42,299 bases of DNA. It comes from Hymenopellis radicata (lineage: Eukaryota; Basidiomycota; Agaricomycetes; Agaricales; Physalacriaceae). The stretch spans positions 1 through 42,299 of the forward strand of contig JADNRX010000446.1 in assembly GCA_015501595.1 (NCBI GenBank), in the 5' to 3' direction. Shown in pieces: positions 11,025 through 20,344 of this stretch (position 1 is the stretch's first letter; the number at the start of each line of letters is the position of its first letter). Both the position numbers and the translations under genes were made by a program. The notes beneath the pieces are model-generated. The model searched no databases, was not told where the DNA came from, and saw only the letters and a program-made list of their open reading frames with translations.

Positions 11025-11415
11025 ATTTATTTTTTCTAGCGCTAAATTTTTTATTTAACTGAGGTCAAAGACAAAATTTAGTTATCTCTTTATCAGATCA
11101 TAAAGGGAATTATTACAATATACAAAATTTAAGTCTAAATCTAAAAATTAACCAGATTTTTGGCTACTTACAGTTTAGAGTTTTTATATTTTCGAAAATT
11201 TGTATTTAAAATATACAAAAAATATATTTTGGTCTAAAATTTTGATGAATGTAAATATCATTATGTTCAAGTAGGAAATACAAGTTTGATGCACTTAATT
11301 TAGCAAAGGAAAAATATATAATTTATTAGAATGTAATTTATTTGATAAATTATAAATTTATCTATATATTTAGCTATCTATTTAGCAGTTGCTTTTATTT
11401 GCCCCCTGCAAAGTG
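10990..11415 (-). repeat. Right long TIR of element D
   Basis: Near-identical reverse complement of the left arm, ending GCCCCCTGCAAAGTG at 11415 and followed by AGA. Confidence 0.88.
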
Positions 11416-12029
11416 AGAACGAAGGAGAGTTCTTGGTCCGGAGGGCGAGCTGGAGGGCGCGTGGAGTACCAGAACGTCTATCGAGTTCGGCTGCACCCGG
11501 CAAGATCAGAGCTGTGCCGAATTTTGGTGTCGTTTTACAGACCAAAGGGCGGACGGAACGACTCACCAACATGCTTGAAGATAGATCGTCATGTCGAGTT
11601 TCTGACCAATTGCGAATCAGCAATCCACACCTGCCAGTGAGACGAGACGGCTCGCATAATAGAGATGGCGTTGAGCGTTCTGGAGGGCACGTTGAGTCGT
11701 CCCGGAACCGTCCTAAACGAACGAAGACGATATCTTGATTCGTTGAGAGGAAAAGATCAGCAGAAATGAAGGATGGTCGGATACACAACGAAGTCAAGCT
11801 GGGAGAAAATCTCCATGGGGAACTCCTCCAGGTATTACGCGCGACGTGTAATTGTAGGCGCATTGATGAAAGGCGCTGATGACCTTGATGACCTGATTGG
11901 TGACTTTGGTGAGTTCTTCCGGGGGGGGGGGGTGGCATACCCGAAGGACATGGACACTGACGCGTTACAAACAAGTTCGATGCAGTGGTGTGCGCGAAAA
12001 TTCAAACGCTGAGCGCCGCCACAGGAGAT

Positions 12030-12052
12030 CAGAACCAGAACCAGAACCAGAA
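12030..12052 (+). repeat. CCAGAA hexanucleotide microsatellite
   Basis: Nearly four consecutive copies of CCAGAA inside element B, encoding an NQNQ run in one frame. Confidence 0.8.
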
Positions 12053-12547
12053 CTGGGAGAAGATTGACCAGAACCAGAGTCGAGAATCGAATGACATAGA
12101 AGGTGGAATTGTGGTTAGTGAAGAGACGCAATCTCTGAAGCACGCGTTTTTCTCTGGACGACATGAGACGACTGTCAACTCGGATACGACGAGCATGACA
12201 CTGTACACAAGACTCACTGGGGGAGAAATAGAGAAAAGGCCACCCTTCATAAGGTCCTGGCTAGGTCTGGCTAGGTCCATTGGTGTGAAGGTGAGGTCCA
12301 GCATGGTTGTTACTGATGCACGCGCGAGCCACATGAAGAGCAGCGAGCCGCACGAAGAATGCGTCGTCCTGAGTGCTGACCATGTCCACGCCCCATTTGA
12401 TTTGAGTGTCGATAGAGATCACGATAGGTAGCGGGGGCCGCGGGTTGTGTTGACATCCTCGGTGATGGTGGTAGGCGCATTGTCACATTCTGTGATGACG
12501 TCCGGAAGGTTCGGATGATGAGCACCAGGGCGCCTGGAGGGCGCGGG

Positions 12548-12590
12548 AAGAATTCGACCAGTCGAATTCTTCTCACGCTTGACGCGTGAG
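12548..12590. other. Two adjacent perfect hairpins
   Basis: AAGAATTCGAC and its complement GTCGAATTCTT are separated by CA (12548-12571). CTCACGC and GCGTGAG follow, separated by TTGAC (12572-12590). Both sit near the right end of element B. Confidence 0.7.
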
Positions 12591-12764
12591 GTGTGCGGCC
12601 AGCGTGCGGCGTAGGTGCCAGCGTAGGTAACACCGTAGCAGTATTCGGCATAACGTGATCACGTTGAAAAACTGATATTTAAAAATATTGTCTTAATTCA
12701 ATATCTCTTTTCGGTCAACACGACGCATCGGGTCGTGTAACGGTCACCAAGCGAGCAAAAGTCG

Positions 12765-12923
12765 TACCCGAAAGTGGGACTCCCAAAAGTAAGACTGAGA
12801 TTGAGATCATACTGTAACTTTGCACTTTTTGAAAAGTGACATTAAAAGTAAAACTTTTTATGAACAAAAGTAATAAAGTAAGAGTAAAACAACTCTGAAT
12901 TTTTCCCCAGCATTACCCCCATA
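12765..12923 (-). repeat. Right TIR of element B
   Basis: Reverse complement of the left end: 28 identical bases at the tip ending CATTACCCCCATA, then the CGAGTG duplication at 12924-12929. Confidence 0.85.
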
Positions 12924-13079
12924 CGAGTGTACATGCTACAACTGATCATATGTATACGACATGGATACAGTAGCTTGGTAGTGATGATGGCTGTCAACTG
13001 TATGCATGTTTAGTATGTAAATAAATTGGCTTTTTGAACAACTGTTTGTATGACTTGAAGTTCCCAATATAGCAGCTTT

Positions 13080-13322
13080 GAGCTGTTTCAGGCAAACATT
13101 GAGCGGCATCAAGCTTGCTTTCAGGAGTCTATGGTCTATCTCAAGGGGGTTCTAAAGGACTTCAAAGAAAATATGCAGTGTGTAGATAACTTGAGGTGGC
13201 TTGGAGCAGCATCAAGAATCCTCAGAGGTGACCTGAGGCAACTTGAGACAGAGCTTACCGCCGAACCTGTATTCAAGGCGCATCAGCAACATCAGCAACT
13301 CAGTAGCCTCAAGACACCTTAA
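13080..13322 (+). pseudogene. Unrecognised helical coding fragment
   Basis: An open frame from about 13,080 to a TAA at 13,322 includes FQANIERHQACFQESMV, LKGVLKDFKENMQCVDNL and RGDLRQLETELTAEP. It looks like amphipathic, coiled-coil-like protein sequence and lacks a clear start. No family was recognised. It lies between element B and structure C and may be cargo of another element. Confidence 0.25.
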
Positions 13323-13789
13323 ATGCTTTAATCCATCTGTAGACGTCTCAAGACTCAGACCCCTTTTCGTGATGTCACGCCTACGACTGGATAATGGTAA
13401 TCCCTGAACAGATAATTTCTGGCATGCAAGTAGAGGTCTTCGTCCTCTTGAGAAGAGGGGAAAGTCAAGGAGTATGAGTGGGTCTGTGTATGGGTGAAGG
13501 GTTACCCGCAGACCCATAATCACCCTTGGGTGATTTTTGGTAACCTGCACCCGCAGCACGGGTGCGGGTGATTGGCGGGTTCGGGTGGGGGTTCCAACCA
13601 AATCACTCGTAACTCACTGGTGCTATTCACTAGTACGGGCCCCATCATATACTAAGTACACGTAACGCCTCAATGATGGCACCTGCTAGTGTTATCATTC
13701 AATGAGTACTGAGCCATATATACGGTGACGGGTATCTACAGCTTGCGCACAAGGTGCATAAGAAGAGGAGGGTATACAGTGGGAATACA

Positions 13790-14085
13790 GATGTATGGGT
13801 GGCGCCGTGGCGGGGATACCCAATTGGGAACATCGGGATCTTCCAAGAGTTGAAAGCCAGACGCCTACACCGGTACCCAGATACAAGGAGACCAGAAGCC
13901 AGACATGCATTTTGGGAAGCCAGACACAACATTCGAAAGCCAGATGCAAATTGGAAAAGCTAGACAGGTAACGGGAAAGCCATATGCGGCTCACGAAAAG
14001 CCAGACGAAACTGCTGAAAAAGCCAAAAGCCAGAAGCACGACGGCTTGGATTATTACCCAGGATTACCACCAAAAAGCTGAATAT
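13790..14085 (+). repeat. Left arm of inverted-repeat structure C, GCCAGA motif array
   Basis: About 290 bp matching the reverse complement of 15,130-15,410, with shared blocks TGGCGGGGATACCCAA, GGGAACATCGGGAT and GACGAAACTGC. The arm carries about eight copies of (A)AGCCAGA(C/T) spaced 18-25 bp apart. The outer end is near TACAG at about 13,793. Confidence 0.75.
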
Positions 14086-14399
14086 GTGCGAAGACTCCGG
14101 AGGGCAACCGCCGTTTGCCTCTTGCCATGCATGGATGACCGCACTGGCCACACTAAAGTGTTGATTCTGTGTCATGGAAAGAATATGATACACAGCCGAT
14201 GACGAAGACGAGGACATACCACATCATGGGTAGGATCATGGTAATAAATCGTTCTGTTCGCGGAGGGTATACAATCCGTAGCCACAGCGTATGCAGAACG
14301 ATGCCGGTCAGGCCTTTTGGCCGACTTAATTGGAATACTTAATGTAACAGCCTATCGAAGCCAAACATGGGGTGAGGCGAAGGTGTATACCAAGAGACG

Positions 14400-14690
14400 C
14401 GTTTACGAAGAGTCCCCGCCCATTGGCATAGTAATTATCCGAGTTGGCATACGCTTCGGAGAGGATGCAGTATTCTGCGCCATCCGAGGCGTCCGTGAAA
14501 GAGGACACGGTGAAAATGTCCTGCGAGCTCGCAGGGACCGTTGCGAATTTGCCTACGTCGAGGACCGCAGTGGCGAGTTGTCCTGGAGCTGCGATTCGTT
14601 TGACTGAGCTTCGGTGTACGATTCCAGGGTGTAGTAGTCGCTGGGCACCCTATAATTATTGAAGCATCGCGCAAGTTCGACGAGGGTTGA
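14400..14690 (-). pseudogene. Unrecognised coding fragment inside structure C
   Basis: Minus-strand frames read MSTLVELARCFNNYRVPSDY and, after a frame change, VSSFTDASDGAEYCILSEAY and NSDNYYANGRGLFVNASLG. The composition is protein-like but no family was recognised. The frame break argues for a remnant. Confidence 0.3.
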
Positions 14691-14880
14691 CATCGACGAC
14701 CTACCAAGACATGGTATGAGCTGCTCAGCAGCGTTTGAGCAAAATGCAGAGCTGCGAGGTACTTATATCATGGCGGCGTAGAGCCTTGCCGACGCGGTCG
14801 AATTGAGCAAGCCGGCCAGAAAGGTCCAGGCGTCGCCCATCCATATGCATCATGACGGTTGCGGACAAGGCGCATCCTTG

Positions 14881-15021
14881 TCACCCCTGACACAAACCAT
14901 CATGTCCATTCTGCTGCCCACAGAAATTATCCTTGAAATTCTCTCACATCTGCCTGTCGGTCGAACAATTCATCTATGTCGACCAGTCCGCTATCTATCT
15001 ACGTGGTCCGGACAGTTCTAA
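14881..15021 (+). pseudogene. F-box domain fragment
   Basis: The frame reads MSILLPTEIILEILSHLPVG and continues RTIHLCRPVRYLSTW. LPxEIxxEILSHLP is the typical F-box start. Only about 40 residues follow before the right arm of structure C begins, so it is truncated. Confidence 0.45.
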
Positions 15022-15129
15022 AATTTTCCTGATGCGACGCACGGGCGCCCAGTTGACTCGAGTGCGTGCATCCCACCAACCCTTGTCGCGCTGTTCGCAT
15101 ACTTGCAAGTCCGTTGACTACGTGCTGCC

Positions 15130-15410
15130 GTTTGGTGGTAATCGTGGGTAATAATCCAAGTCGTCGCGCGTCTGGCTTCGGGCTTTTTCGGCAGTTTTGT
15201 CTGGCTTTTGGTGAGTCGCATACGGCTTTCCTATCACCTGTCTGGCTTTTACAATTTGCATCTGGCTTTCGAATATCGTGTCCGGCTTCCAAAAATGCAT
15301 ATCATTGTATTCGGCTTGCGATGTGTGTGACTGGCTTTCAACTTCTAGAACATCCCGATGTTCCCGATTGGGTATCCCCGCCACCACTACCCTGGCTGTA
15401 TCGTAACACG
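15130..15410 (-). repeat. Right arm of inverted-repeat structure C
   Basis: Carries GTCTGGCTTT-type units (complement of AAAGCCAGAC) and mirrors 13,790-14,085. The outer end is near CTGTA at about 15,402. Confidence 0.75.
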
Positions 15411-15549
15411 TAACACGGGGGGTCGCTGCGTTAGTAGGTTGCACTGGAACCGCCACGGCCTATAGAAGCAAAAATGTGAATTTTTAGCATTTAATCTGGA
15501 AAAAATTCTTTCTAGTCCTACTCCTCGTCCTCAGACTCATCGACATTGC

Positions 15550-15870
15550 TCATGCGCCCAGCAAAATCACTCTGTTCTCCTCAAAATCATCGTTGTCTAC
15601 ATGCTGCCCTTTCTTACGCGGACCAGCCTCTACAAACAATTCCCCGGTGATATCCTCCTCGGAATCTTCCGGGACCTGTGTCTCCGTTGCGCTTGACATT
15701 GCGAACAGCGAACTTCGCGTCGACGCTCGCGGCATGATAAGTAAAGATGGCGGAAGAAGACAAGGGTACGTGATCGGCCTGTAGGCTGTTATGTCTATAA
15801 GAGGAAGATGACAAAATGAGCGGCGCGCCCTCAGCCGATCTTGGCCCGATTTAGGACAAAAAACCCACAA
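15550..15870 (-). CDS. Hypothetical acidic ORF
   Basis: An open frame whose plausible start is MPRASTRSSLFAMSSATETQ, followed by an acidic stretch (VPEDSEEDITGELFVEAG) and a K/D-rich patch. No domain is recognised. It lies between structure C and a further GCCAGA array, so it may be the N-terminus of a transposon-borne protein or chance coding. Confidence 0.2.
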   Translation of the reverse strand: MWVFCPKSGQDRLRARRSFCHLPLIDITAYRPITYPCLLPPSLLIMPRASTRSSLFAMSSATETQVPEDSEEDITGELFVEAGPRKKGQHVDNDDFEENRVILLGA

Positions 15871-15888
15871 CCTCGGCCCAGCCGTTCA

Positions 15889-16010
15889 AAAAGCTAGATG
15901 CTAATTCACAAAGCCAGATGCGAATTGAAAAAGCCAGACACGAAGCGGCAAAGCTAGACGGGTTTGGGCACAGCCAGACGGGTTTGGATAAAGCCAGACG
16001 TCGTTGAGGG
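15889..16010 (+). repeat. Orphan GCCAGA(C) repeat array
   Basis: Six units of about 20 bp each contain AAGC(C/T)AGA(C/T), for example AAAGCCAGATGCGAATTG and AAAGCTAGACGGGTTTGGG. They are related to the arms of structure C but lack the outer GGCGGGGATACCC block. It is a partial arm or solo subterminal array. Confidence 0.6.
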
Positions 16011-16369
16011 AAGCGATACAGATACACCTCTGAAAAGTGCGAAAGCGGGTCAGAATGGATTTTTACCCACTATACCGCCCATACTGCCGTAACCTTCTGT
16101 AAGAGCCAAGTTGGATACTCCGTGGCTCTCCAACTTCTGGACACACCTCGGGTGACTCTACTCCGCTAAATTCTACTACGTGAATGCCATCCGCAGCGGG
16201 GTGATGGACCTCCTGCTCGTACTTGCGTTGAATACAAAGACTTCAAAAGCTCGTGTCGTCAGCGGACACTTCTTTCAGAAGTCTTCTGGAATATAAGTTG
16301 CGGCTTGTTGTTTCCACGTGGATAGTAATGGTTGCCGTAGTCTCACAGGCAAGGCCTCCGAGCTGGGGG

Positions 16370-16377
16370 TATATAAA
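16370..16377 (+). promoter_or_regulatory. TATA box of the GH53 gene
   Basis: TATATAAA lies 36 bp before the predicted ATG, preceded by a GC-rich stretch and followed by a C/T-rich leader. Confidence 0.55.
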
Positions 16378-16412
16378 CGCGATATCATCCACCGCGACCC
16401 GTCTCCTCAAAA

Positions 16413-17702
16413 ATGTTTTCGCTCCTTTCACTTGTCGCGCTTTTGGCTCCCTTGACGGAAGTCCTCGCGATATCCTATCGCGGCGCAGATATATCTTCCT
16501 TGGCCCTCTTGGAGGAAGGTGGAACCACATATTCTGCCGGAGGCTCGGTGGAACCGTTAGAGACGATTCTGGCGAGCTACGGAGCGAATCTGGCCCGTAT
16601 CAGGATATGGACTGACGATGCTTCGGACTACAACCTTGACTATGGGTTAGCGTTGGCGCAGAGGGCCGCGAATACTGGAATGGCAATAATGGTGGACCTT
16701 CATTACAGTGATACCTGTGAGTTCCTACGTGTTTCCTTTTTTCTCTGCTCATTAATAATTCATCAGGGGCCGACCCCGCCAATCAAGCCATTCCTTCAGC
16801 GTGGGCTACGGACCTCGACAGCTTGAACACTCAGATATACACGTACGTGCCTGAAACTCTGCCATTACGCGCCGTTCACTGATGGTTCGACGTAGGTACA
16901 CCCTCGACGTCGTTCAGAGCTTTGTCGACGCCGGTCTCGCCATCGATTTCATCCAGGTAGGCATGCGTGGCCGCCGTGTAACCATACAGACTTCCATGAC
17001 CCTTTCCACAGGTCGGTAACGAGATTAACGATGGCATGCTCTGGCCCACCGGCCAGATCTCGAAGAACGGATATTCACCTCTTTCTCAACTGTTACATTC
17101 AGCCGTCAGCGCTGTGCGCTCCGCTTCTTCGTCTACCAAGACTGTCATTCACATAGCCAACGGATGGTACGGGGAAGGAGTGACATCCTTCTACGACCAG
17201 GTTTTCATTCAAGGTGCCTTGTCTGCAGATGACGTTGATGTCATGGGCTTCTCCATGTATCCATTCTATGATTCGGGCGCTACCCTCAACGCCCTTCAGT
17301 CGAGCTTGAGCAGCATCGTCTCGAGTTACTCGAAGGTGCGTTCTATCATGTTCTTTCATCCTTTCCGAATTTATCTGAATATAGGACGTGATGCTTGTCG
17401 AAACGGACTGGCCAGTAGAGTGTCCAGGCGTTAATCTCACGGAAGACATACCTGTCTCTTCCACTGGGCAAGTCACTTGGGTCGGTGACCTCGTCAACAT
17501 CTTAGATGGCCTTTCTGGTGGCCACGGCGCTGGTTTCGTGTACTGGGAGCCTGCTTGGATCGGGAATGCTGGTACGACCTCTTGCTTCTGTCATGTTATT
17601 TTTTAACCTGCTCTCTTAGCATTGGGCTCCGGTTGTTCTGATAACCTCTTGGTGGAATATTCAGGAGCGGCTCGTACTTCAATGGAGATGTTTGCAGTCT
17701 AA
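16413..17702 (+). CDS. GH53 arabinogalactan endo-beta-1,4-galactanase
   Basis: Secreted endo-galactanase that cleaves beta-1,4-galactan side chains of pectin. Six predicted exons (16413-16716, 16767-16842, 16896-16956, 17012-17335, 17385-17571, 17620-17702) give 344 aa, the usual family length, with all GT-AG junctions in phase. Residues 1 to about 19 (MFSLLSLVALLAPLTEVLA) form a signal peptide. The mature protein starts ISYRGADISS, the family N-terminus. Expected catalytic residues are Glu151 in VGNEI (acid/base) and Glu261 in LVETDWP (nucleophile). Other family landmarks are RIRIWTD, MVDLHYSDTW, DVMGFSMYPFY and GFVYWEPAWI. The gene reads cleanly without frameshift and has a TATA box. It stands alone, with transposon-rich DNA on its left. 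Confidence 0.95.
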
Positions 17703-17914
17703 TTTTGTCACTTGTTTTCATCACTTATCGCGATGTTTTGACCCTTTGAACTGTGCAAGTTCCTATCGCTCTCCGTTGCAGCGTCGCCCCAATGACGGAC
17801 TGCGTGACCTACTGATGTCATAGCAGTTATTAGACACGGATCGGCGTTTATTCTTTCATTCTCAACTATCACGACCACATAAATCTGTCAACTCATTAAA
17901 GAACCCCGTCTACA

Positions 17915-18197
17915 ATGTCCGCCGCATTAAACCATCAATTGTGCGTGGTTTTCAACCAGGCTCCATGCGCCACACTTTCTAAAGCTTGTTGTCCAGGCAT
18001 TCGCGGCTGTAGGATCCATAGTGCTTTCCGCAGGTGCTGTGCTTGCCATGCAGCAAGATGCGAAGAAGAAGGAAGGCCCTGCGTCTGTCTACAGTCAGCC
18101 GTTTCCTCTTTCGCGTATCGGTATTCTAACATCGGCCGAACAGAACAAGATGCAAAGCCTGGTCAAAGTGATCTTTCGCTCAGGTCCTCCGATGTAA
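17915..18197 (+). CDS. Hypothetical small membrane protein, frame uncertain
   Basis: ATG at 17915 opens MSAALNHQLCV. After either a very short intron (17948-17984, poor donor GTTTTC) or a single-base error, the frame reads LVVQAFAAVGSIVLSAGAVL, then AMQQDAKKKEGPASVYSQPF, ending SGPPM at 18195-18197. The middle makes one clear membrane helix followed by a lysine cluster. The unshifted frame (to 18256) is cysteine-rich and less protein-like. No family is recognised. It lies between the GH53 and ICMT-like genes on the same strand. Confidence 0.3.
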
Positions 18198-18269
18198 ATG
18201 AAGTTGTCGAAGGAAAGGTGCGAGGCAATGAAGTCCCAACACAAGTGCAGAAATAAGCAACCCTAACCC

Positions 18270-19550
18270 TAGCTGCAATACGACGTAAACTCATTTTCTT
18301 GCTTGTCACGATGTTCTGCGGACTTTCGACATCGGTCAGACTATGTGCAGAGCGCCCGCCGGCGAACCGCCTCGCCCCGACCATTTTCATTCGGGCTAGT
18401 TACGCTGTCTGGAGGTCGTTTTCCAAGCCCGTAACACCGCTTTCTTTGGCGTTACTTCGGATGTTTCCTTTGTCTTCCCGAAGGGCTTTTTGTAAGTGTC
18501 ACTGGCCCATAGCTCTACGCGGTTTTTTCGGTGTCAACAAGGGCTTGCTGAGAGCCGTGATACGCTTGGCAACCGATCCGAAAAGCACTGACGTATTGCG
18601 TCTTTTTACCTTAACGTCCTCGTGAGGGTGTCCGGCCAATTTCTATCTGCGATAATTTCAAATATTCGCTAACAAGTGGACTGTGGCGTTGACGAGCCTT
18701 GATGATATCAAAGACCGGTCATTGGAATAGGTAACCTCACATATGTTCTCTTCGGCTCTCAGTCGACGCGGGTGGAGGTACTCATTACGAAGTAATGTTT
18801 GGGGTCTGTTCTTTCTGAAGTCAAGTCGCGATTCCTCATTTTCGGGTCTAGACTGGAGCCGCTCCAATCTGACAGGCTTCCGTGAATTTCGTTCTTTATC
18901 AAGTTCACTTGTTGCTTTCCTCAATGTAAAGGCCGGCATTCGCCAGTTCATCACGCAAAAACATCGAGCCGAACAGACTTTCTAATCAACATCTTCCTAA
19001 TCAACATCCCCTCCAGTAAGTTTAACGCCGGATAGATACATGAACAGGCCGCTTGAAGCTCACGGCACTTTACGTGGTTCGAGTCTACAGGGATGTCATT
19101 GGCGTGTAAGTTGTTGATTCGGATCTCATGATCAGCATGTCCATCTAAATTGCAGCGTTAATATTATACTTCAGAACCTCGGCGTCCTTTCTCTTGTTAC
19201 TCTACGCGCTGTCGCTTCGGTCAAGATTTCTCGAATACGCAGGAAAAACTTGGACTGACGCGCAACGCCGCCTGACCCTTCGGAGTTTGAGCTCGCGTTT
19301 ACTTTGGCCATCAAGCGAACAGCCGGTACTCAAACATGTCACCGCCATCCTAGTTCTCTGTCGCAGTCGTAGGGTTCGATCGGAGACAAAGGATCTCCGA
19401 CTCCGTGTACCGAATCCGCAACCATGTGAGCGTGTATGTCGTTCTGTTTTTAACGTGAATTTTCGCACCTGATTGACAGGCGCGTAGCGTGTAGAACCTG
19501 ATCCAAATTCCAACTCCTTTCGAATTCTTCGATTTAAAGAATCGCGATGC
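18270..19550. other. No gene recognised
   Basis: Overlapping short frames on both strands. On the minus strand, broken frames around 18,300-18,960 (for example KPVRLERLQSRPENEE and VLFGSVAKRITALSKPLLTP) could be exons of a degraded gene, but no domain is identifiable and the frame order is inconsistent. Confidence 0.35.
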
Positions 19551-19580
19551 ATGCCCCACCATTTCCCATTGCGAATCGTC

Positions 19581-20344
19581 ATGACTCCCCTGCTGAAGAT
19601 ACCTCTGCTGTTTTCCGACGCGATTGGCATGCGTATTACAGGAAAACCTCCCAATTCACCCCTTCCTCCAGAGGAACATATCGTTCCCGACTGGAGAGAA
19701 CGATTTCTCAAAAGCCTAGCGTGGCCTTGCGTGTTTCTGAGGGTAAGATTTTTGTGAAAATGCCTGTTGTGAATCTTTGAAGAATTCACTTTCTAGGGAA
19801 TAAGCTGGAGTCTAGAGATTATCGAAACAGTGGTCATTCTCTTGGCGAGCACTAATCACCCATTCCCTGAATATGTGCTCTCGCGCCTCGAATTCCGCCC
19901 CATGCCTCCCGTGCTATAGCCATTACGCCGTTATTCCTGCTGGGAAATGCCTTAACCATGCTAGGCACATTCCTTCGACTCCAATGCTACCACACACTCG
20001 GCCGCTTCTTCACATTTGAGCTAAGCATTCAGCAGGGCCATCGGCTCGTCACCGACGGTCCGTACTCGGTTGTGCGCCACCCTAGCTACACCGGGATGAT
20101 CCTGACCATCGTCGGCGCGATATGCAGCCAGGCGACGGGCTCATGGGTGACACAGTCTGGACTCCTTGACATGTGGCTCGGAAAGCTGCTCGTGGGATAC
20201 TGGATCCTCGTTGCATCGGCGGTCGTATTGAGTTTGTGCTTGAGAACGTCGAGGGAGGACGAGATGTTGGAAAAGAAGTTTGGAGAGCAGTGGATTGAAT
20301 GGTCCCGGAGAGTACCGTATTCTCTCGTCCCCGGTGTTTATTGA
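19581..20344 (+). CDS. Isoprenylcysteine O-methyltransferase (ICMT)-like membrane protein
   Basis: Multi-pass membrane methyltransferase of the ICMT/PEMT fold; family members methylate the C-terminal prenylcysteine of CaaX proteins at the ER. Exon 1 (19581-19742) reads MTPLLKIPLLFSDAIG; an intron follows (19743-19796). Exon 2 starts GISWSLEIIETVVILLAS, and the remainder reads ITPLFLLGNALTMLG, LGRFFTFELSIQQGHRLVTD and GPYSVVRHPSYTGMILTIVG, ending RVPYSLVPGVY. HxLVTxGPYxxVRHPxYxG is the SAM-binding signature. The frame changes once near 19,917 (CTATAGCC), where one base seems missing, leaving TAG in frame; an intron there does not fit phase. An in-frame ATG at 19551 is an alternative start. Basidiomycetes carry many ICMT-like paralogues, so the substrate is unproven. 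Confidence 0.8.

Larger units (their letters stand above)
9265..11415. mobile_element. Element D: young AT-rich long-TIR transposon nested in element B
   Basis: The left arm (from 9265) and right arm (to 11415) are near-identical inverted copies of about 430 bp starting CACTTTGCAGGGGGCAAATA. They are strongly AT-rich, unlike all surrounding DNA. Inside each arm lies an array of 10-bp words (AGAGGGCACT type) at 9656-9790 and 10868-11024. The 3-bp word AGA flanks both ends (9262-9264, 11416-11418). CACT tips, subterminal short repeats and a 3-bp duplication recall CACTA/EnSpm elements, but a 3-bp match can occur by chance and the tip is CACTT, not CACTA. The ~1.1 kb centre has no transposase, so it is non-autonomous. 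Near identity of the arms implies recent movement. Confidence 0.8.
11419..12764. other. Right half of element B interior, no gene recognised
   Basis: Several long open frames overlap on both strands (for example 11378-11974 minus and 11985-12431 plus), but none has a domain or consistent composition. A 12-base G run lies at 11921-11932 and a CCAGAA hexamer repeat at 12030-12052. Confidence 0.4.
6891..12923. mobile_element. Element B: TIR DNA transposon with F-box cargo, host of nested element D
   Basis: Both ends begin with the same 28 bp, starting TATGGGGGTAATGCTGGGG, in inverted orientation. The similarity continues more weakly for about 160-190 bp (short ACTTTT-rich words and ATCTCAATCTCAGTC). 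The element is flanked by an exact 6-bp direct repeat CGAGTG at 6885-6890 and 12924-12929. It contains an F-box/LRR gene remnant (8.0-8.7 kb) and a complete younger element (9265-11415). Without that insert it would be about 3.9 kb, close to element A. No transposase frame was recognised, so it appears non-autonomous. The TIR sequence differs from that of element A, but the TA tip and 6-bp duplication are the same type. Confidence 0.8.
13790..15410. mobile_element. Structure C: probable non-autonomous TIR transposon with F-box fragment
   Basis: Two ~290 bp inverted arms rich in the AGCCAGAC motif enclose about 1 kb. The outermost shared bases are TACAG on both sides, but no convincing target duplication was found (TGGGAA against TCGTAA matches four of six). 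The interior contains an F-box start (about 14,881-15,021, plus) and an unrelated coding fragment on the minus strand (about 14,400-14,690). The layout parallels elements A and B: inverted ends, broken host genes, no transposase. Confidence 0.55.

Noticed and set aside
11378..11974. 198-codon minus-strand open frame across the D/B boundary
   Set aside because: Runs from element B sequence into the arm of element D, so it cannot be an ancestral gene; no domain.
13855..14060. Spaced GCCAGA units looking like a CRISPR array
   Set aside because: Units are short and degenerate, spacers are themselves similar, the array is mirrored as an inverted arm, and the genome is eukaryotic.
18261..18271. 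CCCTAACCCTA and, at 36,683-36,691, TTAGGGTTA, resembling telomere repeats
   Set aside because: Fewer than two full units each and no array or subtelomeric context; expected by chance.
19202..19789. 195-codon minus-strand open frame
   Set aside because: Overlaps antisense the first exon of the ICMT-like gene; arginine- and serine-rich composition with no domain.
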